A DNA stretch of 64,000 nucleotides from Pseudomonas sp. IAC-BECa141 (GTDB lineage: Bacteria; Pseudomonadota; Gammaproteobacteria; Pseudomonadales; Pseudomonadaceae). Shown here in pieces: positions 35,874 to 45,800 of this stretch. The notes beneath the pieces are model-generated. The model saw nothing but the letters and a program-made list of their open reading frames with translations, was not told the DNA's origin and did no database searches. The stretch is taken from contig NZ_CP065410.1 in the NCBI RefSeq assembly GCF_020544405.1, positions 682,001 through 746,000 of the forward strand, written 5' to 3'. The first letter of the stretch is position 1. Each line of letters opens with the position of its first letter. Both the position numbers and the translations under genes were made by a program.

Positions 35874-37166
35874 TTACCGGGATTCGCCGCGTTCACGGGC
35901 AATGGCGCGGTAGCCAATGTCGGTGCGATAGAAGCAGCCTTCCCAGTCGATGGCCTTGGCCAGTTTGTAGGCCTGCTCCTGGGCGGCACCGACGCTGGCG
36001 CCCATGGCGGTGGCGCACAGCACCCGCCCACCGGCCGTCACCACGTTTCCGTCCTTGAGCGCGGTACCGGCGTGGAAGACCTTGCCTTCCAGTGCGGCGG
36101 CTGCGTCCAGACCGTTGATCGGTGCGCCCTTGGCGTAGTCGCCCGGGTAACCGCCGGCGGCCAGCACGATGCCGACGCTCGGACGTGGATCCCACTGCGC
36201 TTCAACCTTGTCCAGCGCCTGAGCCAGTGCCGCTTCGACCAGCAGCACCAGGCTCGATTGCAGACGCAGCATCACCGGTTGGGTTTCCGGGTCGCCGAAG
36301 CGGCAGTTGAACTCGATGACCTTCGGATTGCCGGCCTTGTCGATCATCAGACCGGCGTACAGGAAACCGGTGTAGACGTTGCCTTCATCGGCCATGCCGC
36401 GCACGGTTGGCCAGATCACCTGGTCCATCACGCGCTGGTGCACGTCGGCGGTAACCACCGGAGCAGGGGAGTAGGCACCCATGCCGCCGGTGTTCGGGCC
36501 GCTGTCGCCGTCGCCGACGCGTTTGTGGTCCTGGCTGGTGGCCATCGGCAGGACGTTCTTGCCGTCGACCATGACGATGAAACTGGCTTCTTCGCCGTCG
36601 AGGAATTCTTCGATGACGACACGCGAGCCGGCATCGCCAAAGGAGTTGCCGGCGAGCATGTCACGCACGGCGTCTTCGGCTTCGGCCAGGGTCATGGCAA
36701 CGATCACGCCTTTACCGGCGGCCAGGCCGTCGGCCTTGATCACGATCGGTGCGCCTTTTTCACGCAGATAAGCCAGGGCCGGCTCGATCTCGGTGAAGTT
36801 CTGGTAGTCGGCGGTCGGGATTTTGTGGCGCGCGAGGAAGTCCTTGGTGAAGGCTTTGGAGCCTTCCAGCTGCGCGGCACCGGCGGTCGGACCGAAGCAG
36901 TCCAGGCCACGAGAGCGGAACAGGTCGACGACGCCGGCCACCAGCGGCACTTCCGGACCGACGATGGTCAGGGAAACGTTTTTCTCGGCAAAGTCAGCAA
37001 GCTGCTCAAGGGCCAGCACGTCGATCGCGACGTTTTCGCACTTGGCTTCAATCGCGGTGCCGGCGTTGCCCGGCGCGACGAAAACTTTCTGCACACGCGG
37101 ATCCTGAGCCACTTTCCAGGCCAGTGCGTGTTCGCGGCCACCGCTGCCAATGATCAAAACATTCAT
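35874..37166 (-). CDS. purD: Phosphoribosylamine-glycine ligase
   Basis: 430-aa ATP-grasp enzyme forming GAR in purine synthesis. N-terminus MNVLIIGSGGREHALAWKV, VGPEVPLVAGVVDLFRSRGLDCFGP, ATP-grasp core VIKADGLAAGKGVIVA, EFNCRFGDPETQ. Normal length. Downstream of purH on the minus strand with a REP doublet between. Confidence 0.97.
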   Translation of the reverse strand: MNVLIIGSGGREHALAWKVAQDPRVQKVFVAPGNAGTAIEAKCENVAIDVLALEQLADFAEKNVSLTIVGPEVPLVAGVVDLFRSRGLDCFGPTAGAAQLEGSKAFTKDFLARHKIPTADYQNFTEIEPALAYLREKGAPIVIKADGLAAGKGVIVAMTLAEAEDAVRDMLAGNSFGDAGSRVVIEEFLDGEEASFIVMVDGKNVLPMATSQDHKRVGDGDSGPNTGGMGAYSPAPVVTADVHQRVMDQVIWPTVRGMADEGNVYTGFLYAGLMIDKAGNPKVIEFNCRFGDPETQPVMLRLQSSLVLLVEAALAQALDKVEAQWDPRPSVGIVLAAGGYPGDYAKGAPINGLDAAAALEGKVFHAGTALKDGNVVTAGGRVLCATAMGASVGAAQEQAYKLAKAIDWEGCFYRTDIGYRAIARERGESR

Positions 37167-37218
37167 TTCAAAAACCTCGGATGACGCTAATTCTGTTGAG
37201 CGCCGCTGGGGCGCTTTT

Positions 37219-37309
37219 CTGTGGGAGCGAGCTTGCTCGCGAAAGCGGATTTTCAGTCACATCTGAATTGAATGTGCCGCCGTCTTCGCGAGCAAGCTCG
37301 CTCCCACAG
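37219..37309. repeat. REP doublet (REPIN) between purH and purD
   Basis: Inverted copies of the GTGGGAGCGAGCTTGCTCGCGAA repeat at both ends of about 91 nt in the 155-nt gap. Confidence 0.92.
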
Positions 37310-37321
37310 TGGATCGTGTAC

Positions 37322-38929
37322 TTAGTGACGGAAGTGGCGCATGCCGGTGAATACCATCGCGATGCCAGCTTCGTCGGCAGCAGCAATCACTTCAGCATCA
37401 CGCATCGAACCACCCGGCTGGATCACCGCCGTGATACCGACCTTGGCCGCATTGTCCAGGCCGTCGCGGAACGGGAAGAACGCATCGGATGCCATCACCG
37501 AACCGGCCACTTGCAGACCGGCGTGCTCAGCCTTGATCGCAGCGATACGCGCCGAGTTCACGCGGCTCATCTGGCCAGCGCCGACCCCGATGGTCTGACG
37601 GTTCTTGGCGTAGACGATGGCGTTGGATTTGACGAACTTGGCCACTTTCCAGGCGAAGATCAGGTCGTTGATTTCCTGCTCGGTCGGGGCGCGCTTGGTC
37701 ACCACTTTCAGGTCGTCGGCGCCGATCATGCCGATGTCGCGGCTCTGTACCAGCAGGCCGCCGTTGACGCGCTTGTAGTCCCAGGCCGGAACGCGATCGG
37801 CCGACCACTGGCCGCAGGCCAGCAGACGCACGTTGGCCTTGGCGGCGACGATGGCGCGGGCTTCTTCGCTGACGCTCGGGGCGATGATCACTTCAACGAA
37901 CTGACGCTCGACGATTGCCTTGGCGGTCTCGGCATCCAGTTCGCGGTTGAAGGCGATGATGCCGCCGAACGCCGATTCGGTGTCAGTGGCGTAAGCCAGT
38001 TCGTAGGCCTGACGGATACCGCCTTCGGCGTCCGGGCTCACGGCCACGCCGCACGGGTTGGCGTGCTTGACGATTACGCAGGCCGGTTTGACGAAGCTCT
38101 TCACGCATTCCAGCGCGGCATCGGTGTCGGCCACGTTGTTGTACGACAGTTCTTTGCCTTGCAGTTGGGTGGCGGTGGCAATGCCGACTTCGGCAGGCTT
38201 GGCCTCAACGTAGAACGCCGCGCTCTGGTGCGGGTTCTCGCCGTAGCGCATTTCCTGGGCCTTGATGAACTGGCTGTTGAAGGTGCGCGGGAATTCGCTG
38301 CGGTCTTCGGTGCTCAGGGTGTCGGCAGCCTGGTTCACGGTGCCCATGTAGTTGGCGATCATGCCGTCGTAGGCGGCGGTGTGTTCGAACGCCTTGAGCA
38401 TCAGGTCAAAACGCTGAGCGTAGGTCAGGCCACCGGCCTTGAGGTTTTCCAGAACGTTGGCGTAGTCGCTGGCATTCACCACGATGGCCACGTCTTTATG
38501 GTTTTTCGCCGCCGAACGGACCATGGTCGGGCCGCCAATGTCGATGTTCTCGATGGCGGTCGGCAGGTCGCAGCCTGGCTTGCTGATGGTGGCTTCGAAC
38601 GGGTACAGGTTGACGGCTACCAGGTCGATCGGCTTGATGCCGTGCTCGTTCATGATCGCGTCGTCGATACCGCGACGACCGAGGATCCCGCCGTGGATTT
38701 TCGGGTGCAGGGTTTTCACCCGACCGTCCATCATCTCTGCGAAACCGGTGTAATCCGCGACTTCCACTGCGGCCACGCCGTTGTCCTGCAGCAGTTTGAA
38801 GGTCCCGCCGGTGGAAAGGATTTCCACGCCTAGGGCTTCCAGCTCCCTGGCGAATTCGAGGATCCCGGTCTTGTCGGAAACACTGATCAAGGCGCGGCGG
38901 ATCGGCAGGCGGGTAGTCTGGTCGGTCAT
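37322..38929 (-). CDS. purH: Bifunctional AICAR formyltransferase / IMP cyclohydrolase
   Basis: 535 aa, normal length. The N-terminal IMP cyclohydrolase (MGS-like) part has [20 protein letters not shown] and [10 protein letters not shown]; the C-terminal AICAR transformylase has [31 protein letters not shown] and [18 protein letters not shown]. Last two steps to IMP. ATG at 38929 matches the family; the ORF extends 7 codons further without support. Confidence 0.97.
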   Translation of the reverse strand: MTDQTTRLPIRRALISVSDKTGILEFARELEALGVEILSTGGTFKLLQDNGVAAVEVADYTGFAEMMDGRVKTLHPKIHGGILGRRGIDDAIMNEHGIKPIDLVAVNLYPFEATISKPGCDLPTAIENIDIGGPTMVRSAAKNHKDVAIVVNASDYANVLENLKAGGLTYAQRFDLMLKAFEHTAAYDGMIANYMGTVNQAADTLSTEDRSEFPRTFNSQFIKAQEMRYGENPHQSAAFYVEAKPAEVGIATATQLQGKELSYNNVADTDAALECVKSFVKPACVIVKHANPCGVAVSPDAEGGIRQAYELAYATDTESAFGGIIAFNRELDAETAKAIVERQFVEVIIAPSVSEEARAIVAAKANVRLLACGQWSADRVPAWDYKRVNGGLLVQSRDIGMIGADDLKVVTKRAPTEQEINDLIFAWKVAKFVKSNAIVYAKNRQTIGVGAGQMSRVNSARIAAIKAEHAGLQVAGSVMASDAFFPFRDGLDNAAKVGITAVIQPGGSMRDAEVIAAADEAGIAMVFTGMRHFRH

Positions 38930-38961
38930 CTCAATTTCCATCAAAAGCAAGGGAAGTCAGC

Positions 38962-38995
38962 AAAAAAGGCGACCGGTTTTACGCGGGCGCCTTTC
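38962..38995 (-). terminator. Terminator after fis
   Basis: Read on the minus strand, AAAGGCG...CGCCTTTTTT forms a stem followed by a T run, 17-50 nt after the fis stop. Confidence 0.7.
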
Positions 38996-39011
38996 AGGTT
39001 TGATTGAATGC

Positions 39012-39332
39012 TTACAGCAGATCGTACTGCTTGAGTTTCTTGCGCAGCGTGCCGCGGTTCAGTCCGAGCAGCTCGCTGGCCTTGGTCTGGTTGCCCTTGA
39101 CGTAGTTCATCACGCTTTCGAGCAGGGGAGCCTCGACTTCGGAGAGCACCAGGTTGTACACATCCGTGACGGACGCGCCCTCAAGGTGGGCGAAATAATT
39201 GTGCAGCGCCTTCTCGACACTCCCGCGAAGGGTCTGGCCTTCTTCGCTCGGGGTATTGAGGTGCTGTTTCAAATTCACGTTGTCGCTCACGGGTGTTGTT
39301 CCACTCACTAAAGTCTCGGTCATCATCGTCAT
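39012..39332 (-). CDS. fis: DNA-binding protein Fis
   Basis: 106-aa nucleoid protein and transcription factor. C-terminal helix-turn-helix [29 protein letters not shown] (in parts: [26 protein letters not shown]) is the Fis hallmark; the N-terminal arm [13 protein letters not shown] matches pseudomonad Fis. Start at 39332 overlaps the dusB stop by 4 nt, the conserved dusB-fis operon. Confidence 0.97.
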   Translation of the reverse strand: MTMMTETLVSGTTPVSDNVNLKQHLNTPSEEGQTLRGSVEKALHNYFAHLEGASVTDVYNLVLSEVEAPLLESVMNYVKGNQTKASELLGLNRGTLRKKLKQYDLL

Positions 39333-40339
39333 GCGGCCACCCCTTCTCCGTCCCCTGCCAGGCTCTTGTAACGTTCGGCGAAGAACTCCCGAACGTTGGC
39401 GCATTGTGTTTCCGTACCATCCAAACGATTGAAGTGGGCGCGAAATTCCCTGGCGCCCGGCAAGGTTGCGAGATACCAGCCCACATGCTTGCGGGCAATT
39501 CGCACACCCATCACGTCCCCATAGAAGGCGTGAAGGGCGGCCAGATGCTCAAGCAGAATGCGTTCCACCTCGATCAGCTCCGGCGCCGGCAGTTTTTCGC
39601 CGGTACGCAGGAAGTGTTCGATCTCGCGAAAAATCCATGGCCGCCCTTGGGCAGCCCGGCCGATCAACAGGCCATCGGCACCGGTCGCGTCGAGCACGTA
39701 GCGGGCCTTTTCCGGCGATACGATGTCGCCGTTGGCAAAGACCGGAATCGACACCGCCTGCTTGATCGCGGCAATGGTGTCGTACTCGGCTTCACCGGTG
39801 TACAGGTCGGCGCGGGTGCGGCCATGCACCGCCAGTGCCGTGATCCCGGCCTGCTCGGCGATCTTCGCCACGGTCAGGCCGTTCTTGTTGTCGCGATCCC
39901 ATCCGGTGCGGATCTTCAGGGTCACCGGTACATCAACTGCTGCCACAACGGCATGCAGGATTTCGGTAACCAGTGCCTCATCCTTCAACAGCGCGGAGCC
40001 GGCGGCCTTGTTGCAGACCTTCTTCGCCGGGCAACCCATGTTGATATCAATAATCTGTGCGCCCAGCTCGACGTTGGCCCGGGCCGCATCCGCCAGCATC
40101 TGCGCATCGCCACCGGCGATCTGCACCGAGCGTGGCTCGGGATCGCCTTCGTGGATCATGCGCATGCGCGACTTGCGGGTGTTCCACAGGCTCATGTCAC
40201 TGGTGACCATTTCCGAGACTACAAGCCCTGCGCCCAAACGCTTGCACAGCTGACGAAAGGGCTGGTCGGTGACACCCGCCATCGGGGCGAGGATCAAGCC
40301 GTTCTGCAATGTATATGGGCCGATGCGTACCGCCGACAT
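39329..40339 (-). CDS. dusB: tRNA-dihydrouridine synthase B
   Basis: 336-aa flavoenzyme reducing uridine in tRNA. Motifs: [24 protein letters not shown] (split [14 protein letters not shown] / [10 protein letters not shown]), [20 protein letters not shown] with the catalytic Cys, KIRTGWD, and [13 protein letters not shown]. First gene of the dusB-fis operon; the 185 nt upstream (40340-40524) are its promoter region and hold no gene. Confidence 0.97.
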   Translation of the reverse strand: MSAVRIGPYTLQNGLILAPMAGVTDQPFRQLCKRLGAGLVVSEMVTSDMSLWNTRKSRMRMIHEGDPEPRSVQIAGGDAQMLADAARANVELGAQIIDINMGCPAKKVCNKAAGSALLKDEALVTEILHAVVAAVDVPVTLKIRTGWDRDNKNGLTVAKIAEQAGITALAVHGRTRADLYTGEAEYDTIAAIKQAVSIPVFANGDIVSPEKARYVLDATGADGLLIGRAAQGRPWIFREIEHFLRTGEKLPAPELIEVERILLEHLAALHAFYGDVMGVRIARKHVGWYLATLPGAREFRAHFNRLDGTETQCANVREFFAERYKSLAGDGEGVAA

Positions 40340-40524
40340 AGGACTTCCCTGAAGTGGGGCCGGATCATGAGAGTTCGAAAAAGGGTTGGCATGATACCCG
40401 CTCTCGATGACTGGATAAAGGCTGAATTGAACAAAATCTGAACAGTTATTCTGTTATTACCGCCGGTTTGGTCGTGCGCGGCGCAGTCAGAAAACTGCCG
40501 TCAATCCGGGAACGGTGAAGCGTT

Positions 40525-41775
40525 TCACTCGGGTGAGTGGAAACTCAGGCTGTAGTTCACCGCTTTGGGGCCTGGATCGAGGATGTCCAGAGCGATGTGG
40601 ATCGGCGTCTGCGGCGGCATTTCCGCCATGCCTTCGAGGTCGCCGTTGAGGTATTCGCCGGGTTTGAAGCGACGACTGGCGATCAGGTGCCCGTTGAGGT
40701 CGGCGAAGCGCAACTCCAGCAGCGGAAACGGCTGCGAGAACGGCGCGCGGTTGTAAATGATCGCGTCCACCACCAGCGCACCGCTGAATTCCGGGTGGCT
40801 GCGCACCACCAGGTTGCTGCTCTTGATCTTGGCGATGTCCACCTTGGACGGCACCGTGCAGCCAATTTGCGGGCATATTTGCTGGAACCAAGGCCGGTAC
40901 TGATCCTGGCGGGCCAGTTCATCGAAGTGATAGGCGATGTACTGTCCGCCCAGCCCGGCGGCGGCCAGCACGATCAGCAGCAGCCAGAGCAGACGACGGC
41001 CCCAGGGCGAGCGGCGTTTCTGCCAGTCCAGTTGCAGCGGGTCGTCGGTCAGATCCTGCAAGGCTTCGGCGCGAACACTGGATTCGACGCGTTCGCGTTT
41101 TTTGCGCGCAGGTTCGATCAGTGCCAGTTCGTCGTCGATGTCGTCGCTGGCGGACAGGCGCTCGCGGCGGGCATTCGGGTCGATCGGGTCGTGCAGGCGC
41201 AGTTGCGGAATCGGCGGTTCGTCATCGAGATCCACCGGCTCCAGCGACAGCGAAGGCTCGGTGCGCTCCGGTCTGATCGGCTCGGCCTCGACGGCTTCGG
41301 GTGCCTCTTCGACGTCTGCTGCGCGCTCATCCGCCGGTTCGCTGAACAGGCTGTCCGGCCATGTCGTATCTTCCGGTTCGTGGCTGTCGCGGCGGGCACT
41401 CAGGGCGTCTTCACGCGGGCGGCCGAACTCGGTGGTCGGCTGGATTTCCCGCTGTTCAAGGCGAGCCAGTTCTTCGTCCAGATCCAGGCTGTCCAGATCC
41501 AGCTCGGCGGCACTCCATTGCTTCTGGCTGATGGCGCGCGGTTCGGGCGTTTCGACGATGGCCGGTGGCTCGACAGGCGCCGGCTCGCTGATTAACGGCG
41601 TGACCGGCGTGACCGCTTCCTTGCCTGCATGTTGCTCCAGCAATTGCTTGGCGGCATTGAACACTTGCAGGCAGGAGCCGCAGCGAACCACCCCGCGGGC
41701 CACGCTCAACTGAGCATGGCTGACGCGGAAACTGGTTTGGCAATGCGGGCACTGGGTGACGAAGCTGTCGGTCAT
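40525..41775 (-). CDS. DUF3426 zinc-ribbon membrane protein
   Basis: 416 aa. N-terminal MJ0042-type zinc ribbon (CPHCQTSFRV ... VRCGSCLQVFNA, two CxxC pairs), a long acidic low-complexity linker (about residues 60-250), one TM segment (LLWLLLIVLAAAGLGGQYIA, about 265-285) and a C-terminal DUF3426 domain. Function unknown in general. Conserved next to prmA and dusB-fis in pseudomonads (PA4851 position). 30 nt downstream of prmA. Confidence 0.88.
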   Translation of the reverse strand: MTDSFVTQCPHCQTSFRVSHAQLSVARGVVRCGSCLQVFNAAKQLLEQHAGKEAVTPVTPLISEPAPVEPPAIVETPEPRAISQKQWSAAELDLDSLDLDEELARLEQREIQPTTEFGRPREDALSARRDSHEPEDTTWPDSLFSEPADERAADVEEAPEAVEAEPIRPERTEPSLSLEPVDLDDEPPIPQLRLHDPIDPNARRERLSASDDIDDELALIEPARKKRERVESSVRAEALQDLTDDPLQLDWQKRRSPWGRRLLWLLLIVLAAAGLGGQYIAYHFDELARQDQYRPWFQQICPQIGCTVPSKVDIAKIKSSNLVVRSHPEFSGALVVDAIIYNRAPFSQPFPLLELRFADLNGHLIASRRFKPGEYLNGDLEGMAEMPPQTPIHIALDILDPGPKAVNYSLSFHSPE

Positions 41776-41805
41776 GCGGCGGTCCGGATTGAGCAGGCGG
41801 TCATT

Positions 41806-42684
41806 CTAGCGCCGACGGCCGGTGATGCGCACCCAGCCATCACGATTGGCGATCGGGTCGAGATCGAAGTCTTGCGCGTAGGCAGCGGCGACTTCGTCAC
41901 CTTGTTCGGCGAGGATCCCGGACAGTGCCAGGCGCCCGCCGGATTTGACCAGGCCGGACAGTTGCGGTGCCAGGGAAACCAGCGGACCGGCGAGAATGTT
42001 GGCCACCAGTACGTCGGCTTTGACCTGCGGCAGGTCTTCCGGCAGGTACAGCGCAAACAGTTCGTCAGCGATGTTGTTGCGCCCGGCGTTGTCGCGGGAC
42101 GCTTCCAGCGCCTGCACGTCGATGTCGGTGCCCACGGCTTCTTTGGCGCCGAGCAGCAGGGCGGCAATCGCCAGAATCCCCGAGCCGCAGCCGAAATCCA
42201 GCACGTTGCAGTCTTTCAGGTCCTGGCCGTCCAGCCATTCCAGGCACAGAGCGGTGGTCGGGTGAGTACCGGTACCGAACGCCAGGCCCGGATCCAGCAG
42301 CAGGTTGACCGCGTCCGGCTCCGGTGCGGCGTGCCAGCTCGGCACGATCCACAGGCGCTGACCGAAACGCATTGGCTGAAAACCATCCATCCAGCTGCGT
42401 TCCCAGTCCTGGTCTTCGATCACTTCGCTGTGATGCTCGGGCAGCGGGCTGCCGGTCAGCAGTTCCAGATGGGCCAGCACCGGTTCCGGTTCGGTACCGC
42501 CTTCGAACAGCGCCAGCAAGTGGGTGTGCGACCACAGCGGCGTGGTGTTGAGTTCCGGTTCGAAGATCGGCTGATCTTCGGCGTCCATGAAGGTCACCGA
42601 CACGGCGCCGACTTCGAGGAATGCGTCCTCGTAGGTTTCGGCTTGTTCCGGGGTGATGGCGAGACGGACTTGCAGCCAAGGCAT
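41806..42684 (-). CDS. prmA: Ribosomal protein L11 methyltransferase
   Basis: 292-aa SAM methyltransferase modifying L11. N-terminal substrate domain from [16 protein letters not shown]; catalytic [21 protein letters not shown] and SAM motif [20 protein letters not shown], then [16 protein letters not shown] at 42693 would add three residues; the ATG at 42684 gives the usual length. Confidence 0.96.
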   Translation of the reverse strand: MPWLQVRLAITPEQAETYEDAFLEVGAVSVTFMDAEDQPIFEPELNTTPLWSHTHLLALFEGGTEPEPVLAHLELLTGSPLPEHHSEVIEDQDWERSWMDGFQPMRFGQRLWIVPSWHAAPEPDAVNLLLDPGLAFGTGTHPTTALCLEWLDGQDLKDCNVLDFGCGSGILAIAALLLGAKEAVGTDIDVQALEASRDNAGRNNIADELFALYLPEDLPQVKADVLVANILAGPLVSLAPQLSGLVKSGGRLALSGILAEQGDEVAAAYAQDFDLDPIANRDGWVRITGRRR

Positions 42685-42878
42685 GGCGGGCACCTTTGAA
42701 AATCTGTGGGGCAGCCCGAAGCTGCAAAAGCGCGCAGTTTACGCCAGGTCGCCGGCAAAGTGGACACACCGCTTGGCTGTTACACATTCGCGGCCGCGAT
42801 ATACCTATGTATGGCCTGAGCACTGTTGTCGGCAAATAGAGTCAGGGCTCATCTCTATGCAACAAAAGGCTGGGCGAC

Positions 42879-45800
42879 ATGGCGGATCAACAAGGGATTG
42901 TAGAAGAACTACCGGTAGCCGCTGCGTCTGCGGGGTCGGTGCAGGAGATCCTGCTGCGCATCACGCGCTGGCAGGTGATGATCGACAAGCGCTTGAACAG
43001 CCAGATGACGTTGCTCGAGGCACTGGAGCATTTCGCATTGACTGAACTGCGCAGGCATTACCCGGACGGCCATTTCGCCCCGGGTTTTGTGGTTGCCCTG
43101 CTTGACGCCATTCTGCAGAAGCTTATCGACGGCCGGCCAGTCATGTTCCTGGCGCTCCAGGACGCGCCATTTCGCTGGCCGGGGGGCGCCGACCCCGGTT
43201 TGCCGTCCAGCCGTCATGAGCATGTTATCCGGACGGTGGATAGCGTTTCGCTGCATTTCCTCGACCAGTACAAAAAATACCTGCGAGAACATTGGGCGAC
43301 AAAAGGGCAGGAAGCGCTGTTTGATCGTCTGGTCAAACGCAAGCTGCGGCGCTATATCAAGGACATCGAGTTGCTGTTGCACCGTGATCGACTGGCGGGC
43401 CTGACACTGGATCGATTGCGCAGCAAAATCGACCGGGTTCAGGCCCGGAGCACGCGTCGGTACCGGTTGACCGCCCTGGCAACCGGTGCAGAGAAAAAGA
43501 TTCTCGAGGCGCATTCCTTCGCGCAACTGCCGTCATGGATGAAGGCGCTGAAGGAGCCGGAACGCGCCCTGTTGCGCGATTATCAGGAGCAGACTTCACT
43601 GGCCCAGGCAGCACTCGATGACCTGCTGCTGGGCTACGGCTCGTTGCGCGACTTTGCCCGCCAGCAGGCCATCGAATACATTCAGCTCAAGCTCGACATG
43701 ACGGTTGAACCAGACCGGATCGACGTGCGGCTCAAATGGCGCTCGGCGGTCGGTGAGCCGACCCACAATCGCAGCCTCAGTGATCTGCTGGCCTGCGGGC
43801 CGATCGGGCAGGACTTCGCAGCGGTACTGGAGATCAGCAGTCCTGCGCCATTGCGCAATCAGTCACTGAAGCCGACATTCGTTGCCGATATGCTGGCGAT
43901 GCAGGATTACCCGGCAGACTACCTGCGAGTTCTCGCCGTGCAATATGAGCGCACAGAAGTACTAAAGGCGCTCATCGATTGGTTCGCCGCACGGCTTCGG
44001 CAGAGCGCATTCGTCGCGCGCTGCGCAGCTCATCTGTCGGATTCCGACCATGAGCGTCTGGAGCAGGTGTGGTCTGGACACGCTATCAACAAACCGTTGC
44101 AAGTGGCCGCACTGACACTGCCCAACGGCATGCAGTGCGCCGATCTTCTGGTGTTCTACCAGGCAGAAACCGAGCAAGTGGTGAATCATCTGGTGCTGTA
44201 CGCGCCCAACAAACCGGACGGTCAGGAGTGGGTGCGGTTGCCGTCGATTGCGGCGTTGACCGGCGAAGTGTGGAGCTGGACGCAGAGCGAATCCGGTCGT
44301 GAGTATCTGTTGCAGCAACTTTCGCCGACGGCACATCACGCTGCACGGGATTATCTTTTGGCCGCGGCGGCCAGCCCCGCGCTCTGGGGCATGCAGAGTG
44401 ACCTTCGACGAGCGCCTCTGTCGTTTGCCGAATGCGTCGAAGCCGCTGCAAAAATGGGTCTGGCAAACAACCTGCAGCGGGTCGAGCAGGACAACTCGCT
44501 GCGCTGGTACACGACGCTGGGGCTCGAGGCCCGCCGGCACATCAGCAGTCTGAATCAGGAACTGATCGTTCATCAGCAGGTTTTCAACGAGCTGCTCGGC
44601 GGTTTCGAGGTTTTTGTTGATTTCGCCAAGCGCACGGTTGCCGCAGCGATCACGCCCTACATGCGCAGCAAGAACGTGCTGGAACCGGTCGATCCGGCCA
44701 CCGTGTTGATCGATTACAACCCTGGCGTCGCCGACCGCAGGAAGCAGCAGGTGTCAACGCTGCTCGACCTGGCCATTCACGGCTACGATGACAACTCCGG
44801 CATCGAACATCCGAAAAAAGGCGTGCGATCGTCGGTTGGCCAGGATCTGAGCCTGGTGCGCAGCGCCGATCTGGCGCTGTTTCTGCGTCGGGCGGGGCTG
44901 GGTGAAAAATACGCCAGCGAGATCCGTGGCAAATATCTCGACCCGCGTGATGCAGCCTACGAACCGCGTCGCTTTGCCTATCGCAACGTACTGCTGTCAA
45001 AGATGGACCGTGATTTACGCGTGGCCAGAAGTCAGGCGCGATTGAGCGACGCGGTGTATTCGGCACTGGTCCGTCAGGTCTCTCTGTTGAGCCAGGTGCC
45101 AGCACCGGGTGCGCATTTTCCCGGCGCGAGCATGGTCGAAAGTGACGGCGTGTTCAGGTTCACCGTGCGCCACCACGTCGTGCTCGGGGTTTATGTTCTG
45201 ACCTCGTTCGACCCCGAGCCGTCCTGGTGGCTGTACACGCCTGACGCGCCCGACGGCGTTGTGGTGCGTGCATATCAATCACTGTTCGGCGATATCGCAG
45301 GCGCTTTGCATGACTACTTGATGGCGCGTACGCCGGTTGCCGCGCGCAGCATCGTGTCGCGCACCCTGTATGCGATTGCGGCAAAAAAACAACGGGTCGA
45401 TACGCTGTACGAAGCGCAGCGCCTGATTGACGCGCGCAGCGAGTTCAATGCGTACATCGAGCGCGCGGTTACGGATGTGCAGGACATCACCACCAGCCGC
45501 GCGCAAATGATCGAACGCCAAGTGGTCAAGGGGCTGATGTTTGCAGCCGCACCGTTTTGCATGGTGTTCCCTCCGTTTGCCTTGCTGCTTGATGTAGTGT
45601 TCATTGCCGTCAGCGCCGGTCGGGCGGTCGCTGCGCATCTGGAGGGTGACGTCGATGGCGCTCTCGGCCACTGGCTGGAGGCGTCGTGGGGAGCATTGTT
45701 CGCTATGGTCGGCGCTGGCAGTGCGATCAAGTGGCTGGGCAGCGCGGCCAGAAGTCTGAAGAGCACGATGAGGCCGGTCTCGTTGTTGTCAGAGCGTCTG